Positions 34,560 through 45,399 of a stretch of DNA of 64,000 nucleotides are shown one piece after another (the stretch's first letter is position 1; every line of letters starts with the position of its first letter). The position numbers and the translations under genes are program-made. The notes under the pieces are model-generated. The model was not told the DNA's origin, did not search any database, and worked only from the letters and a program-made list of their open reading frames with translations. The DNA comes from Molanna angustata. Lineage: Eukaryota > Arthropoda > Insecta > Trichoptera > Molannidae. The stretch is taken from assembly GCA_963576475.1 (NCBI GenBank), contig OY754980.1, positions 19,105,822-19,169,821 on the forward strand. The letters are read 5' to 3'.

Positions 34560-34714
34560 TAAAAGGTACAATAGACGAACATGTATGAGACGATGCATGA
34601 ATGTTGACGAGGCGATGAATGTGTGCCAGGATAGAAAGATGTGGCGTTCGGTTCTCTCTGCCTACCCCGTAAGGGACATGGCGTGATGGTATGTATGTAT
34701 GTATGTAGGTAAAA
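34560..34714 (+). pseudogene. 3' end of RTE-like LINE with (TATG)n tail
   Basis: The plus strand encodes RTCMRRCMNVDEAMNVCQDR, then KMWRSVLSAYPVRDMA and a stop at the exact place where the longer copy at 62939-64000 ends (CMRRCMNVDEARDACQDRKM, WRSVLSAYPARDMA). The stop is followed directly by TGGTATGTATGTATGTATG, the same tail type. A heavily 5'-truncated copy of that LINE with little divergence, so a fairly recent insertion. Confidence 0.85.
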
Positions 34715-34744
34715 GGTTTTTGATATTAAAACACCACGCTTGCC

Positions 34745-34960
34745 ATACGTGTTGGTGAGTTTGAATTCAACCGCCCTTAACATAGGGAACAGACGCTGAT
34801 TGTATCCGCCTTACTGGATAAAATGCTACGTACCTGTTGGTCCGCGGGAGGTATTTTATTTTCCTTCTACCCCGCATATCTGAAGAGTCTTCCCTTATCC
34901 GCCATCTGGGGACGCGTCCTATAGCGGTAGGTAGGTATATTCCTGGAGTCAATAGTCTGT
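34745..34960 (-). repeat. Unclassified GC-richer block, probable retroelement piece
   Basis: The minus frame (34767-34952) reads GRVPRWRIREDSSDMRGRRK, then YLPRTNRYVAFYPV; it is Arg-rich and ends at a stop. Block composition differs from flanks and lies right after a LINE tail. It may be part of another mobile element. Not identified. Confidence 0.3.
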
Positions 34961-35239
34961 CTGGATTTGTGACATGATTAACACTTGTATGTATTGTTAC
35001 ATTGTTTTATTGCAAATCGTTGCCGACAACTGCCTTCACTATTATCCTAACTGATATCAAAATCACGAGAGCAAAAAGCCTAGTGGAGCGTAACGTTCGT
35101 GTATTTATAGACTTTACTGAGCGAAGGGACATCAATACACCAATACACCACAATTTTTTGTATTATTGTTGATAAAGTAATTAATTACTTGGTTCCTAAT
35201 TATTTTAATTAGGTAGGTTCTACCAAATGAATAGTCTAC

Positions 35240-35554
35240 TCAGTGAGATTTATAAGTATTATGGGTAGTCTCGATTGTGAAGGAAATATCAAATATATCT
35301 GGATTCACTATCAATAAACAAATACTTGGGACCGTAATGGGTCTTCTTACGACTATTGACATCACATTCTTATCCAAATGGCCTCTGATTGTATCGAAAC
35401 GAGATCGATTACACCGTGCTATCGTTTCGTTCAATATAGGAATGTTTCCCATCATTACTTTTGTACTATCGTCAACATCACCATCTTCGGTCTGATAGGG
35501 TTTTTTTTGTCCATTTCTGTATCGTGCACTGTCTTCTGTGTCTTCCACTAGCAT
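35240..35554 (-). other. 104-codon open frame, possible transposase fragment
   Basis: The minus product starts with a charged segment (VEDTEDSARYRNGQKKPYQT, then EDGDVDDSTK), followed by NETIARCNRSRFDTIRGHLD. The last part loosely recalls the (N)RFxxIRxxLHF segment of piggyBac-type transposases, but the HFxDN continuation is missing. A 72-codon plus frame overlaps it. Weak; possibly spurious. Confidence 0.2.
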
Positions 35555-35990
35555 TATTTATTTATATGTTGGCCGGTGTATGACTGAATCCCAACTGTCA
35601 GATGTGTATCGGAAACAGGTAAACCTGAAACAGTCGTTCTCAAAGTGAAATGTTATATGCTCCCTACTTGAAGACATTCAAGGGTATCGTAATATACTAT
35701 GGTGCCAGTAGGTACTTTCACGTGTGTGTACCTTAATTGGACCGTGTTTTAAACAAAATATGAAAATAACTTCAAAAAGATCATATTAATGAAACATCTC
35801 ATTAGGTGTATTTCCAAAAATACAACTTTATGTAAGTAGTATTTTGTTCAAAATGACATAATTGAATTTATGTATAGCATAACTAGACTGTTCTGATGAT
35901 ATATCTACGGAAAAAAATAATATGCAATATAGAAATGTGGGTGGTTCATATGCGATATTACTTACCTTGTAGAAAATTCCTCATAGGATT

Positions 35991-36180
35991 TTGGTCAGGT
36001 ATACTAATTTAGTAGAAACTTTAAAAATACTCGAACTACTATCTACATTCTATGTACATACAACCCTAACAAACACAATGACCCGACCCGTGACGTCATA
36101 TCCACAAGGTATATTTGATAATGTTACGATTTGTATAGCGCCGTTTTCCTGGATGTTTTACCTCAAGGGAACTCTTTGAA
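35991..36180. other. Unique block with CRE-type palindrome
   Basis: ACCCGTGACGTCATATCC (about 36087) contains a full TGACGTCA cAMP-response-type palindrome in a less AT-rich unique block. The 62-codon plus frame over it has no motif. Possible regulatory site. Confidence 0.25.
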
Positions 36181-37435
36181 GTTACTGCTGCACATTATTA
36201 TTTTTGTGTCTATGGTATTTGTACATGGTTACATATTTTTAAACAAAAATCAGAGATTATGAGAGAGAATGCATGATTGCAAATGATGCAAAAAATGTAC
36301 ACCAAGAAAGCTTGTAATTGTCAGTAAGTAGCGGAATAGAGAAACGAATCAATGGTTTTCATAAATGTGAATATTATCTCAATAGAATTTTAATATAATC
36401 TAAAATAACATTTCATTTATCATCAATTCTATGTACACAGAATAAGTTTAGTAATTATACACATACAACAAATAATGATTTTTTTGATATCATATTAATT
36501 TTATTTTTGGTCGTTCGAATAAGTGTGCTGTGAAATGCAGTTTGAGAAATTCTGTCTTAAAAAAGCTAGAAAAGATTCATTGGAACCTGCCTGTTAGATT
36601 ATTAGTTAAAATTCATGTTGGGTGAGCAGTAAGCGGTGAGCGTGTTTCTCACGTCAACCTTTTGTCTTCATGTCTATCATTCGAGGTTTAGATTAGTTAA
36701 AATAATAATGAGCCTTTAGTATCATTTCATTTAGATAACTACCTACATATTATAACGTTTTAATATTACATACTGACACAATGGAGAAGCTTTTAGTTAT
36801 ATTTGTAGATGTTCGATACATTGAGTGCTTTTAGGTACTTTTAGTTGCCAGTAGATTACAATAAAAGAAAATTAAACTTTTTAAAGATATGAATTATTAA
36901 TAACCCGCAATGGATGTTAAATATTAAGGAAGACATTTTGTTTTCTATGAAATGAATTCGATGGTACTTAAGACAAAGATCTCTTGGAATGCACGGTTCT
37001 AAGTACCTATTGTTTATTGAAAAAAAGAGAACTCATATAATTATAATATTATTAAAGAAAATGTTTTTAGTTACTATTCAAAATGAATTGAAAATTTAGC
37101 TATCCTAAAACATAAAAATACTTATACTTATGGATACGATTCTTCTCCTCCTATTCGGGCCTTGTCTTATGCTGATAACTTCCATCTCCTACGCTGCTCG
37201 GAAAAGATTCTCCACTTGTCGTATGCCGGTCCATTTCTTGGTGCTATGCTGCGAGGACGTCAGCGTGTTTATGTGATAACTTTGTTCTTTTAAGCAATAT
37301 TCTTAATATGCTACCGGAGAGTTATGCATAGCATCATGTCTTAAGAATATAATCAAAACAGACAGATGGCTCGACCATGCCAATAATGCGAACGATATAC
37401 CTTTAGAAAGACAGAAACGTAAGAAGCTCAGATAA
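36181..37435. other. AT-rich stretch, nothing recognised
   Basis: No convincing frame or repeat landmark; slightly more balanced near 37140-37260. Confidence 0.45.
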
Positions 37436-37439
37436 TATC

Positions 37440-37525
37440 CCAATATACATAATGCAGGGGTGATGAATGTTTTCCAAGATAGGAAGTAGTGACGTACTTT
37501 TGAATTTGCCTACCCCGTTGCGGAG
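37440..37525 (+). pseudogene. Possible diverged end of RTE-like LINE
   Basis: The plus strand reads GVMNVFQDRK, a stop, WRTFEFAYPVAET, comparable with the VDEARDACQDRKMWRSVLSAYPA end at 62939. The resemblance is short and broken, and no tail follows. A tentative call. Confidence 0.3.
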
Positions 37526-37699
37526 ACCACACAATCAAAAATTTATTTGGACAAAATTAAGTATATTCTTTCATTTTCGACACGATTACCATTGATAACC
37601 GATAACCATTGATTGAAAATGAAAGAAGAAGAGGTCTAGCATGTTAACTCTCATACATCCTCAAGTGTCCGAAGTACGCCAATTATCTTAAAAAGAAAG

Positions 37700-38095
37700 T
37701 CTGACGCTTGCGTTCTCCCGATACTGACTTGTGTTTACAAACAAAATGCTACATAATTTACAAAGAGCCACGGAAAGGAGAATGCTGGGTATTTCGTTAA
37801 GACATAGAAAAACTAACTTGTGGATTAGAGAAAAACCTTGATAATCGACTTTGCAAAGCAGAAGTGGAGCTGGGCAGGGCATGTCGCCCAAACCACAGAC
37901 TCCAGGTGGACTAAGAAAGTGCTTGAATGGCGACCTAGAACGGGCAAAAGAAGTGTTGGAAGGCCTCAAACAAGGTGATCTAATGATATAAGACTAGTGG
38001 CTGGAGGTGGATGGATGAGGTCTGCTCAAGAAAGGCCGTGGAGGTCTCCTCAGGGGGAGGCATATGCCCATTACTGGACGAAAGAAGGCTGAAGA
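37700..38095 (+). pseudogene. LINE ORF2 C-terminal relic
   Basis: The plus-strand frame, with several stops, gives FAKQKWSWAGHVAQTTDSRW, TKKVLEWRPRTGKRSVGRPQ, VAGGGWMRSAQERP and GEAYAHYW. This is the standard LKWxWAGHxAR...RWTxxxxxWRP...RxxGRPxxRWxDD...WMxxAQxR..W..xGEAYxxxW terminus of a lepidopteran endonuclease/RT LINE. The RT palm is gone or unreadable upstream. Same class as 33797-34085, opposite orientation. Confidence 0.7.
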
Positions 38096-38239
38096 AGAAC
38101 CGTTGATAATTTTATTTTAAAAATAATACTCCATAATTTCGAAAACCTAACTCCACATTGAACGAATCTTGAAAGATCTTGAGCTTTTTGATTTTATAAA
38201 GACAAGAATATTGCAAAACTTTGAACATTCAATGAGAGG

Positions 38240-38430
38240 AAAAGTACCAACTCCTGCATATTGTAATCCAAGGTAAGATGCAAGGGAGGACAAAAATGAC
38301 GAAGAGTTTCATGGTTCCTTAACCTGAGACAGTGGTTCAGAAAAAGTATTGCGCCATACTGTTTCGGGCCGCTATGAAGAAGAAGAGGAAGAACTCTACA
38401 TAAAATATTGCTGACAGTAAAACATGTTTT
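38240..38430 (+). pseudogene. LINE ORF2 C-terminal relic of another type
   Basis: Fragments in different plus frames: GKMQGRTKMTKSF, then RRVSWFLNLRQWF and LFRAAMKKKRK. Together they follow the GK..GRR...SWL.NLR.WF......LFRAA..K pattern that ends many insect LINE ORFs. Frameshifted and interrupted; no catalytic residues left. The opposite 86-codon frame is not supported. Confidence 0.4.
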
Positions 38431-38459
38431 ATGAGCTATGCTGTTTTGACTCATACATT

Positions 38460-39850
38460 TCTCTTTATATTATATTCTTGGCTTTGAACATCAAGAAGCC
38501 ATCATTATAATATTTGACACAATACATTATATATCGAATTGAAGTATGTTCTATTTGATATATGATTGTCATTCATTCGCTTTCTCATGATACAGCCAGA
38601 GAATGGTTTATCTACGATCTATTTGGCCAACTGCCATCTCTTGGCGATTGTCACAAGCTATTAAATATATTATTATATAATATTTTTTTAAATAGATATT
38701 AAATCCAGTAGTCAAAAGATACATATCAGCGGTGCATTAAGTGGTTAGACGATAACCAGTCAATTAATATTCTAGTCGAGTACGACTCATAAATATATTT
38801 TCATACAATTCCTCCAACGCTCAATGAAGTCATTTGAGACAGGCCTTAAACATGACTTAAGTGATATTAAAATGTTTGAAATTCATTTCTATTTTGATAA
38901 CATCGATTTTTTTACTCTACATTACTATACAATAACGTAAAGTCACGATAAGGTTATTTTAAAATATATAATTACTTTATACCTAATAATTTTTCAAAAA
39001 AATCACTTTTAAATAATTCCAGTATAAATAAAAAAGGGTTTTATTTTATATTTAAATTTTGATATGTACAAATTTAAAATGGAATTATATCAACTACTTT
39101 CGTCGAGTTAGGTTTGTGGGAAAATTTTTTGGTTTGGTTTTTTTTGTGGAAAGAGTTTTTTGTTACGATCTGTTTCCCATTATCCAATTTTTATTCATTC
39201 TTGATTTAAACAAAGTGAAATTATTTATTTTTTTACATATTTTTATATGTTGTTTTTTTTAACACAACACATTAATTTGTTTGAATTTGCCTTGCTTCTT
39301 ATACCTTAACAAAATGAGTTAAATTTCTCTCTTAAAAAGGTTTTTTCATTTGGTCGGTTTTAAAAATGGCTATTTTTTCCGCTCAATTGGTTTAATGTCT
39401 TTCTGACCCGATAGTTTAATTGCCCTCAGTCTTGGAGTTGCGGTTGTGAATGTTTTCTTTGAAAAAAGTCCATCGTCCTTATTTAAAGGGGCATAATACA
39501 TTTTCCCACAAAAGCGAGTCAATCTATTAAGTCCCACCAGAGAATATGATTATCTCCTTCCAATATCTGCACAAACCTACTATATCTGCGCCCAATATCC
39601 AATGATCTGCGGTTTCAACTGTCTGTCAATACTTCATCAGGATGTTCAATGTCTACTCGCGTGATCATATTTATTTTATAATACGTATATTTTTGAGAAA
39701 GTACACTAGCTGAGCAGTAAATGCGTTGTATTGATGCCGACAGCAGAGGCATAGTAGTAAAATAAGGCGTTTGATTTTTATCCTAGCATATTAGGTTCAT
39801 TTACATATTAGGTTCAGTTAGCACATTTGGCAATAAATTTTCTAATGACT
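38460..39850. other. AT-rich stretch, nothing recognised
   Basis: Includes a 67-codon Phe-rich plus frame (39059-39262) that is low-complexity. On the minus side, 39480-39850 could belong to the LTR of the element suspected at 40294, but no matching second LTR is in the window. Confidence 0.35.
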
Positions 39851-39856
39851 ATCATC

Positions 39857-40250
39857 AGATAAATAAATGAACCACCAAGCTCATAAGTCAGATAACTAAA
39901 AGATCCAACAACCTCAAAAGTCAGATAACTAAATGAGTCACCAAGCTCATTGGTCATATAGATAACTAACGAACCATCAAGCTAAGCAGCCCGATAACTT
40001 AATAAACCATCAAGCTCATAAGTCAAACTAAACGAGTCACCAATCTCATCAGCTAGATAACTAAATAAACCATCTAGCCAAGCAGCCAAATAACTAAATA
40101 AACCATCAAGAAGCAGCCAGATAACTTAACGAACCATCAAGCTAAGCAGCCATATAACGCAATGAACCATCAAGCTAAGTAGCTAGATAACTAAATGAAC
40201 CATCAAGTTAATCAGCCAGATAACTTAATGAATCATCGAGCTCATAAGTC
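39857..40250 (+). repeat. Degenerate ~33 bp minisatellite, 12 units
   Basis: Twelve consecutive units of 29-37 bp with consensus AGATAACTAAATGAACCATC then AAGCTAAGCAGCC. Two sub-variants alternate irregularly (..CTCATAAGTC versus ..CTAAGCAGCC). Substitutions and indels show an older array than the perfect 27-mers at 22678 and 56443. It adjoins a possible LTR retroelement end at 40294 and might lie within its U3. Confidence 0.85.
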
Positions 40251-40293
40251 AAACTAAATCAATTCAAACAATCGGTATGAAATGTTGCATAGC

Positions 40294-40518
40294 TCCCTTT
40301 TCCTCCTTTTATTTTATGCGTGATTTAATGTTCATTATTTATTTGAAATAAATTGTTGTTTTCGAATCGGAACCACACTCTTCTACGGTGACCGAGTCAT
40401 TTCTTGATTCAACCGTGTCTTGGTAGTGGTCATGTTGCGGTTTTGGGCTCCACTCCTGCGCAGATTGCGTATTGTTCTTCTGCCAAGGGGAGATGTTAAT
40501 GGTTATTGACTGCCGCCG
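40294..40518 (-). pseudogene. Possible LTR retroelement 3' end: ORF tail and polypurine tract
   Basis: A 59-codon minus frame (40339-40518, no ATG) has protein-like composition: NISPWQKNNTQSAQEWSPKP, then DTVESRNDSVTVEECGSDSK. About 30 bp past its stop comes a 17-base polypurine run AAAAGGAGGAAAAGGGA (40294-40310), as expected just before a 3' LTR. No protease, RT or integrase sequence and no second LTR are visible, so the class is only suggested. Confidence 0.3.
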
Positions 40519-40589
40519 CTATGTTGCCCTTTTCATAATATATGCCTGCCCCACATTTGTGCTCTCATTTAAATATGTTTTACTTTGAT

Positions 40590-41925
40590 ACTTTCATTAT
40601 GTCTGCTTTTGTCGACTCTACCGACTCGGCTGGAATATCAAATCAATTCGGAAAAGTGGCAATACAGACGATTCAAGTTGTTCGGTTTCATTTGCTTTTT
40701 TGAATTTGCCTATGGATTTAAATTTATAGGGAGACTGATCTTACGTCTTAAGTTTGATCCAGTAAGAATCATTAGGTTTTTTATTTAGTCCCTATATACA
40801 AATATATAGTTAATTTAACAAATTTTTCAGTGTAGAAGTAATCGCAACATCTTAATACATTATTCATTAAATTATTTGATTCCTGCAATTGATTAATAAA
40901 GTAAACTTTTTAAAAAAAAAACAAGAATATGCATTATTGGATATATAAAGTTTATATTAAAGAATAAGAAAATGTCCCAAATAAACAAAAAAAATATAAA
41001 AACAGAAAATGTATTTTCAGGCGTTCCACAAGGCTCTATATTAGGTTCAACTCTGTTTTGAATATATTTAAATATATCATGAAAAAGCTATTGAGAGTTA
41101 AATAAGGTAATTTAGAACAGTCAATGAAGTTATCATCGTGATATGATTATGATTTTCAGAATACGTGACAGAAATTAGTGTACCGTTTTCAAACCACAAC
41201 GATTCGGATAAGTCTCAACCGCGTCATAAAACTATCAGTAATGTTTGCATCATATATCGACAGGTTTCATTGAGTGTATTTTCAAATATTACAATAAATA
41301 TTTGTATAGGTAGATAATTATGATATTTTAATATCCAATTATGATATTTTAATTAAAAATAATTATTTATTTCTTTTTTTAAGATACGATACTTAATATT
41401 GATTTGTAAGGTAGAAATATTATGTTTATATGGACACGCCTTATAAATCATTTTTATGCTTTTTCAATACTTTTTATTACACCCGCATATTTTTCACACA
41501 ATGCGTTAGGGAACATAAAACGTTTTTTTTTCTTTTTTGTGTACTTTCGAAGTACCAATTTCAATCTTGGGATCATAAAATTTGGTCAAAAACATTGAGA
41601 GTGTCTTTGACCTATCCATCCTATGAGAACAATATCCAACAATGTTGCACAACCATGCTGTGGTAAAAAATACAAAGTATATGGACTTTTAAACATTGGA
41701 AACACAATTTCTTACCTCAGTTTAAGATTACTATAATATTTTCCTTTTTCTACTTTTATTTTTGAATCAGTATTTGTATTTTTTTCAAAACGTGATTTAA
41801 TCTCGTCATCAACTGATTTCGGAATAAGTTGAGTGATTATGTAATGTCATTTCAATAAAAAAACCACTACTTATTTTTTCATACCTACAAGTATATAAGA
41901 AAAAAATATGATATTATCAATCAAT
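40590..41925. other. AT-rich stretch, nothing recognised
   Basis: Contains a short direct duplication (ATTATGATATTTTAAT, twice near 41318-41352). No supported gene; the 78-codon plus frame at 41430 is low-complexity. Confidence 0.45.
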
Positions 41926-41926
41926 G

Positions 41927-42121
41927 TTAAGGAAAACTAAGACAGCGGGTAGAAGCATTTGTAGAAGTTTTATGGGCGAGGCAACAATGGCTAATCAATT
42001 TGGATACGGCATTCAGTAACGAAGATAGCCAATATGAAGGAACGAATGATTGAATGATTTGACCGACGAGATTCCTTTGGAGTCCTTCAATTTTCTCCAA
42101 AACTTTTGTTGTTGCTGGCAA
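41927..42121 (-). pseudogene. Possible LINE RT thumb fragment
   Basis: The minus frame reads VLEKIEGLQRNLVGQI, then FVPSYW, loosely matching the lEsiQrrft..i.....l.YweRL segment after the RT palm in CR1/R1-type LINEs. No second motif is convincing, so low confidence. Confidence 0.3.
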
Positions 42122-42334
42122 AAATATTTTTATTGCAGTTGTATTTAGTTGATATCGATATTGTTTTGGGGGTTATATACCGACCGAATTTATAATTTAT
42201 TTGTGGCATAAAAGGGCTGATTTGAACTTGTCACTGTATAGCTGTTTGTACGTACAGTAAATAAATGAACTAATAACTAATGCAAATTTTGCATGACCAT
42301 ATTTTTTTTTCAAAATAATAATTCATTCATTCAA

Positions 42335-42425
42335 TCATACCATCACAATTTGGGATAACCAGCGACAGGTGTACGGGTGTGAATTACCTTATAAAAGGAA
42401 GCACGATACGTGCGTGTATTTGCAC
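42335..42425 (-). repeat. Dispersed repeat, paralogue of 61480-61580
   Basis: The minus strand, GCACGTATCGTGCTTCCTTT then TAATTCACACCCGTACACCT and GGTTATCCCAAATTGTGATG, aligns with plus 61480-61580 over about 90 bp with scattered mismatches. Non-coding; family unknown. Confidence 0.6.
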
Positions 42426-42538
42426 ATGTCCACATAAAAAAACATTCTTATCGACTATTTTTATTGTTACATATAGGCAAACATTGGATTTTTTCCCTGT
42501 CGGAAATCAATGATATTTTATGACAGTTTTTTAACATC

Positions 42539-42874
42539 TCAATAGAGAGGAAGTTGGGATATTATAGGAGAACCAGGAACTCAAGGCACCTACAGGGCTT
42601 ATGACCTTTTATCGGCTGGCTGGAGTTCTCTATCAATCCAACATTTTAAAGTTATATATATATTTTAATCATGAAAATCTGTTTGTTTGAAAATAATCCC
42701 CATCGCTAACTATGAAGCAACGAAGAAACCTTTTTGTAATGCCATATATTGAGAAATTGATGAACGTTGCGCAAGCGCATAAAGTGATTACATTAACCAG
42801 CCGATGACAGATCAAAAGCTCAGCAGGTGCCTTGAGTTCCTTGTTCTATAATATTCTAACTTCATCTCTATTGA
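42539..42874. mobile_element. Foldback/MITE element, ~80 bp inverted arms
   Basis: The left arm starts TCAATAGAGAGGAAGTTGGG and runs to about 42622 (ATCGGCTGGC); the right arm starts about 42797 (CCAGCCGATGACAG) and ends AACTTCATCTCTATTGA. The arms pair over about 75-80 bp with some mismatches. About 175 bp of spacer has no coding capacity and holds TGAACGTTGCGCAAGCGCAT. A solo arm occurs at 29497. Target duplication not clear. Confidence 0.65.
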
Positions 42875-43261
42875 TTGCTATATTTTTTGTTTATTGATTG
42901 CTTTCAAATTGGGATATTTTTTCATTACTTACTATGGGTATAATTCTTCTTTTTTAATTTCAATATTTCAATCATGTAGCTAGAAGTGGACTTGTTATTA
43001 ATTGTGATAAAATTGTCCTTACTTAAAACAGGAATTACTCCTAGTTAGATAGACAAAGATTTATTGGAGGAACTAAAAAACATGGTACTTCCCAATAACT
43101 ATTTTATTTTATATTATTTTTATTTTATTTTATACGCAGAAAATCATAAATTACATGTTCAAAAAACCTTAAGTTCCTGTATGTATTTTGTTATGGAAAA
43201 AATAAATAAATAGTATTATTATTAAGTATTATTGAAATTTTCAAAAAATGTCATTCTCTTT

Positions 43262-43430
43262 AATACGTATTTTATTTTATTTATTTATTAAAAATAACAA
43301 AGAAAAATACACAATACAACAATATATACAATTTTTAAAAAGATACATTATAATTTTGTTTTTTTTATGACTCAACTTCAAAAAGAGTTTTCTCGTGCTT
43401 TGAAGTGAGTCACATTTCACAAACCTACAA
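43262..43430 (-). repeat. Probable LINE 3' UTR with AAAT tail
   Basis: The minus strand reads GTGACTCACTTCAAAGCACG, then AAGTTGAGTCATAAAAAAAA, a T/A-rich spacer and an AATAAATAAATAAAAT end at 43262-43285. Tail and 3' UTR-like layout suggest another LINE family; no coding part recognised. Confidence 0.4.
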
Positions 43431-43627
43431 ACTATCTAATCTATTTATGTACATACATCTTAACCTAGGCACTAATCTATTTACAATAACATACATATTT
43501 AGATACAAACATACATACCTAATATTATATATAAAGAGAGAAAAAAAATACAAAATTGGTCTGTAGAATAAATAAAAATACACAAATTGAAAATAAACAA
43601 TACACAATGAATACACAATTAACATTA

Positions 43628-43665
43628 AAGGAATGTTAATAGTATACTATCTATTAACATTCCTT
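43628..43665. repeat. Perfect inverted repeat, 15-bp arms
   Basis: AAGGAATGTTAATAG / CTATTAACATTCCTT with an 8-base centre (TATACTAT). Confidence 0.75.
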
Positions 43666-43670
43666 CGCTT

Positions 43671-45399
43671 TTACACCCCCATCATGATTTCAATGTTATT
43701 TGACACGTTTAAGTAGTTTAAAAATATTATTATTAAACGCCTTGGTATTTTGATATAATTGTTTTGAAGTATTAAATGCGACCGCATACTCGTCAGTTTC
43801 TGAAACCGCAAGTAATGATCCAGGACGAAACGCGTCCCCACACTACCATAGTACCTACTTTTTTTTCCGATTTCATCCACTTGATATAATTTTCACCGGA
43901 TAACATCACTGACTCGGATGAACGTTAAATGTTTCATGTTATGTGGTCAATCAATTCATCCGTTCTGGCAGACGATGTTTTGTTTTATGAAATCATTTTG
44001 AGGTTTGTGTTATTCGAAAAAACATTTTTATGCCCGGCTGAGAAAAATCAAATCGTGATAATAAAATATATTTAAAATGGTTTATTAACAAACTAGATGC
44101 AGTTTCTAGAGTATGGAATTGTAGCGGGTAATGAAATATATATATTTTTGTATGGCTCCTACGCTGACTACCTTAGTTATTTTATCATCAGAAGAGAAAT
44201 TAATAAAAAAAAACATTTTATGTACAGATTTTTTTTTTCTCTGGTCTGATATTACTGCTAATTTGGAACAAAATTGACCATCGACTAGTAATAATGCAAT
44301 TCTAATAATTTTGATTTTTTTTGAAGGAAACAAAACAGGATTACAGAAAGAAAAGTACATGATACATATAAAAGAAGTATAGATACAACAATCTGTACAC
44401 CCAATAAGATTGTTTCACATACATAATAGTAAGTACTACAAACTAACCACAAGAATACAAAATAAAAAAAAGAATATGCATATTTAAAAAATAACAATAG
44501 ATTTCAATTTTTTTCAAAAACAGCTCAAAACAAAGTAGAATTTGGGGGGAAATGAAGAGTGATATATTGACGTGATGTATAAAATAAAATTAAGGAAGAA
44601 AGGAGAAGAGGTAGTAAATTAGAAAAAATGTCATCACTGTTGTTTTTTTATTTATTCATTAAGAGAAAAACCAATTTCACATACATTTTTGGTTTATATA
44701 TAATGAAGTTGATATATACGTGCAATCACAATATTTCCCATCAGGAAGTTACAAAGAAAAAATAGACGTGCTTAGAGATTAAGATAGAGATAAAAGTAAT
44801 AAAACATAAAAAAATCAATAAATATTGAAAAAACATATTATGAATTATTAAGTATAATTTTATTGTTCAGTATATTACAGCCAATTGATTTATTTATTTA
44901 TATTAATTTAATATATTACTCTCTACACATCAAATTCTTTTTCACAGGTACTATGACAATTTTGATACGATTGCGTACCTTACATCTTTATTTGATATGT
45001 TTGGTAAATTTATCAGATTTAATACAAAAAAAATATATTCTTATACGTTTCAGACTGCACACCACAAATCACGTGTTTTATTTTTGATTATATTCTTGAA
45101 ACGTTTGAATGCATTTATTGCTTATTACATCCCACTTATTTTAGCTGTGGTTTTTAGTACACAATATACACTTATACACTCACATTTTAACATGATTTTA
45201 TAGGAATCTTGTGAGTAGGTAAAGAACACGCATTCATACCATGACGTCGATTTCTTTCTGGAGCATACAGGGAGAACGGAATTATTTGTACATCCAAGCA
45301 TATAAAAAAAAATCTTTTTATTTTTTTGTACCCAACATTCAAACATTTTGAGTCTTTGAAATATATCAAATTTCTATCGGATGCGTGTTCAATTGATAT
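43671..45399. other. AT-rich stretch, nothing firm
   Basis: A T-run and TTTATTTATTCATT at 44640-44660 could be a minus-strand LINE tail. Overlapping short frames on both strands (44106-45369) are Phe/Tyr/Ile-rich and unsupported. Confidence 0.4.

Noticed and set aside
35277..35495. Gustatory-receptor C-terminal exon on the plus strand (hydrophobic GFTINKQILGTVMGLLTT)
   Set aside because: The TYxxxxxQF signature is absent, there is no splice context, and an equally long minus frame overlaps.
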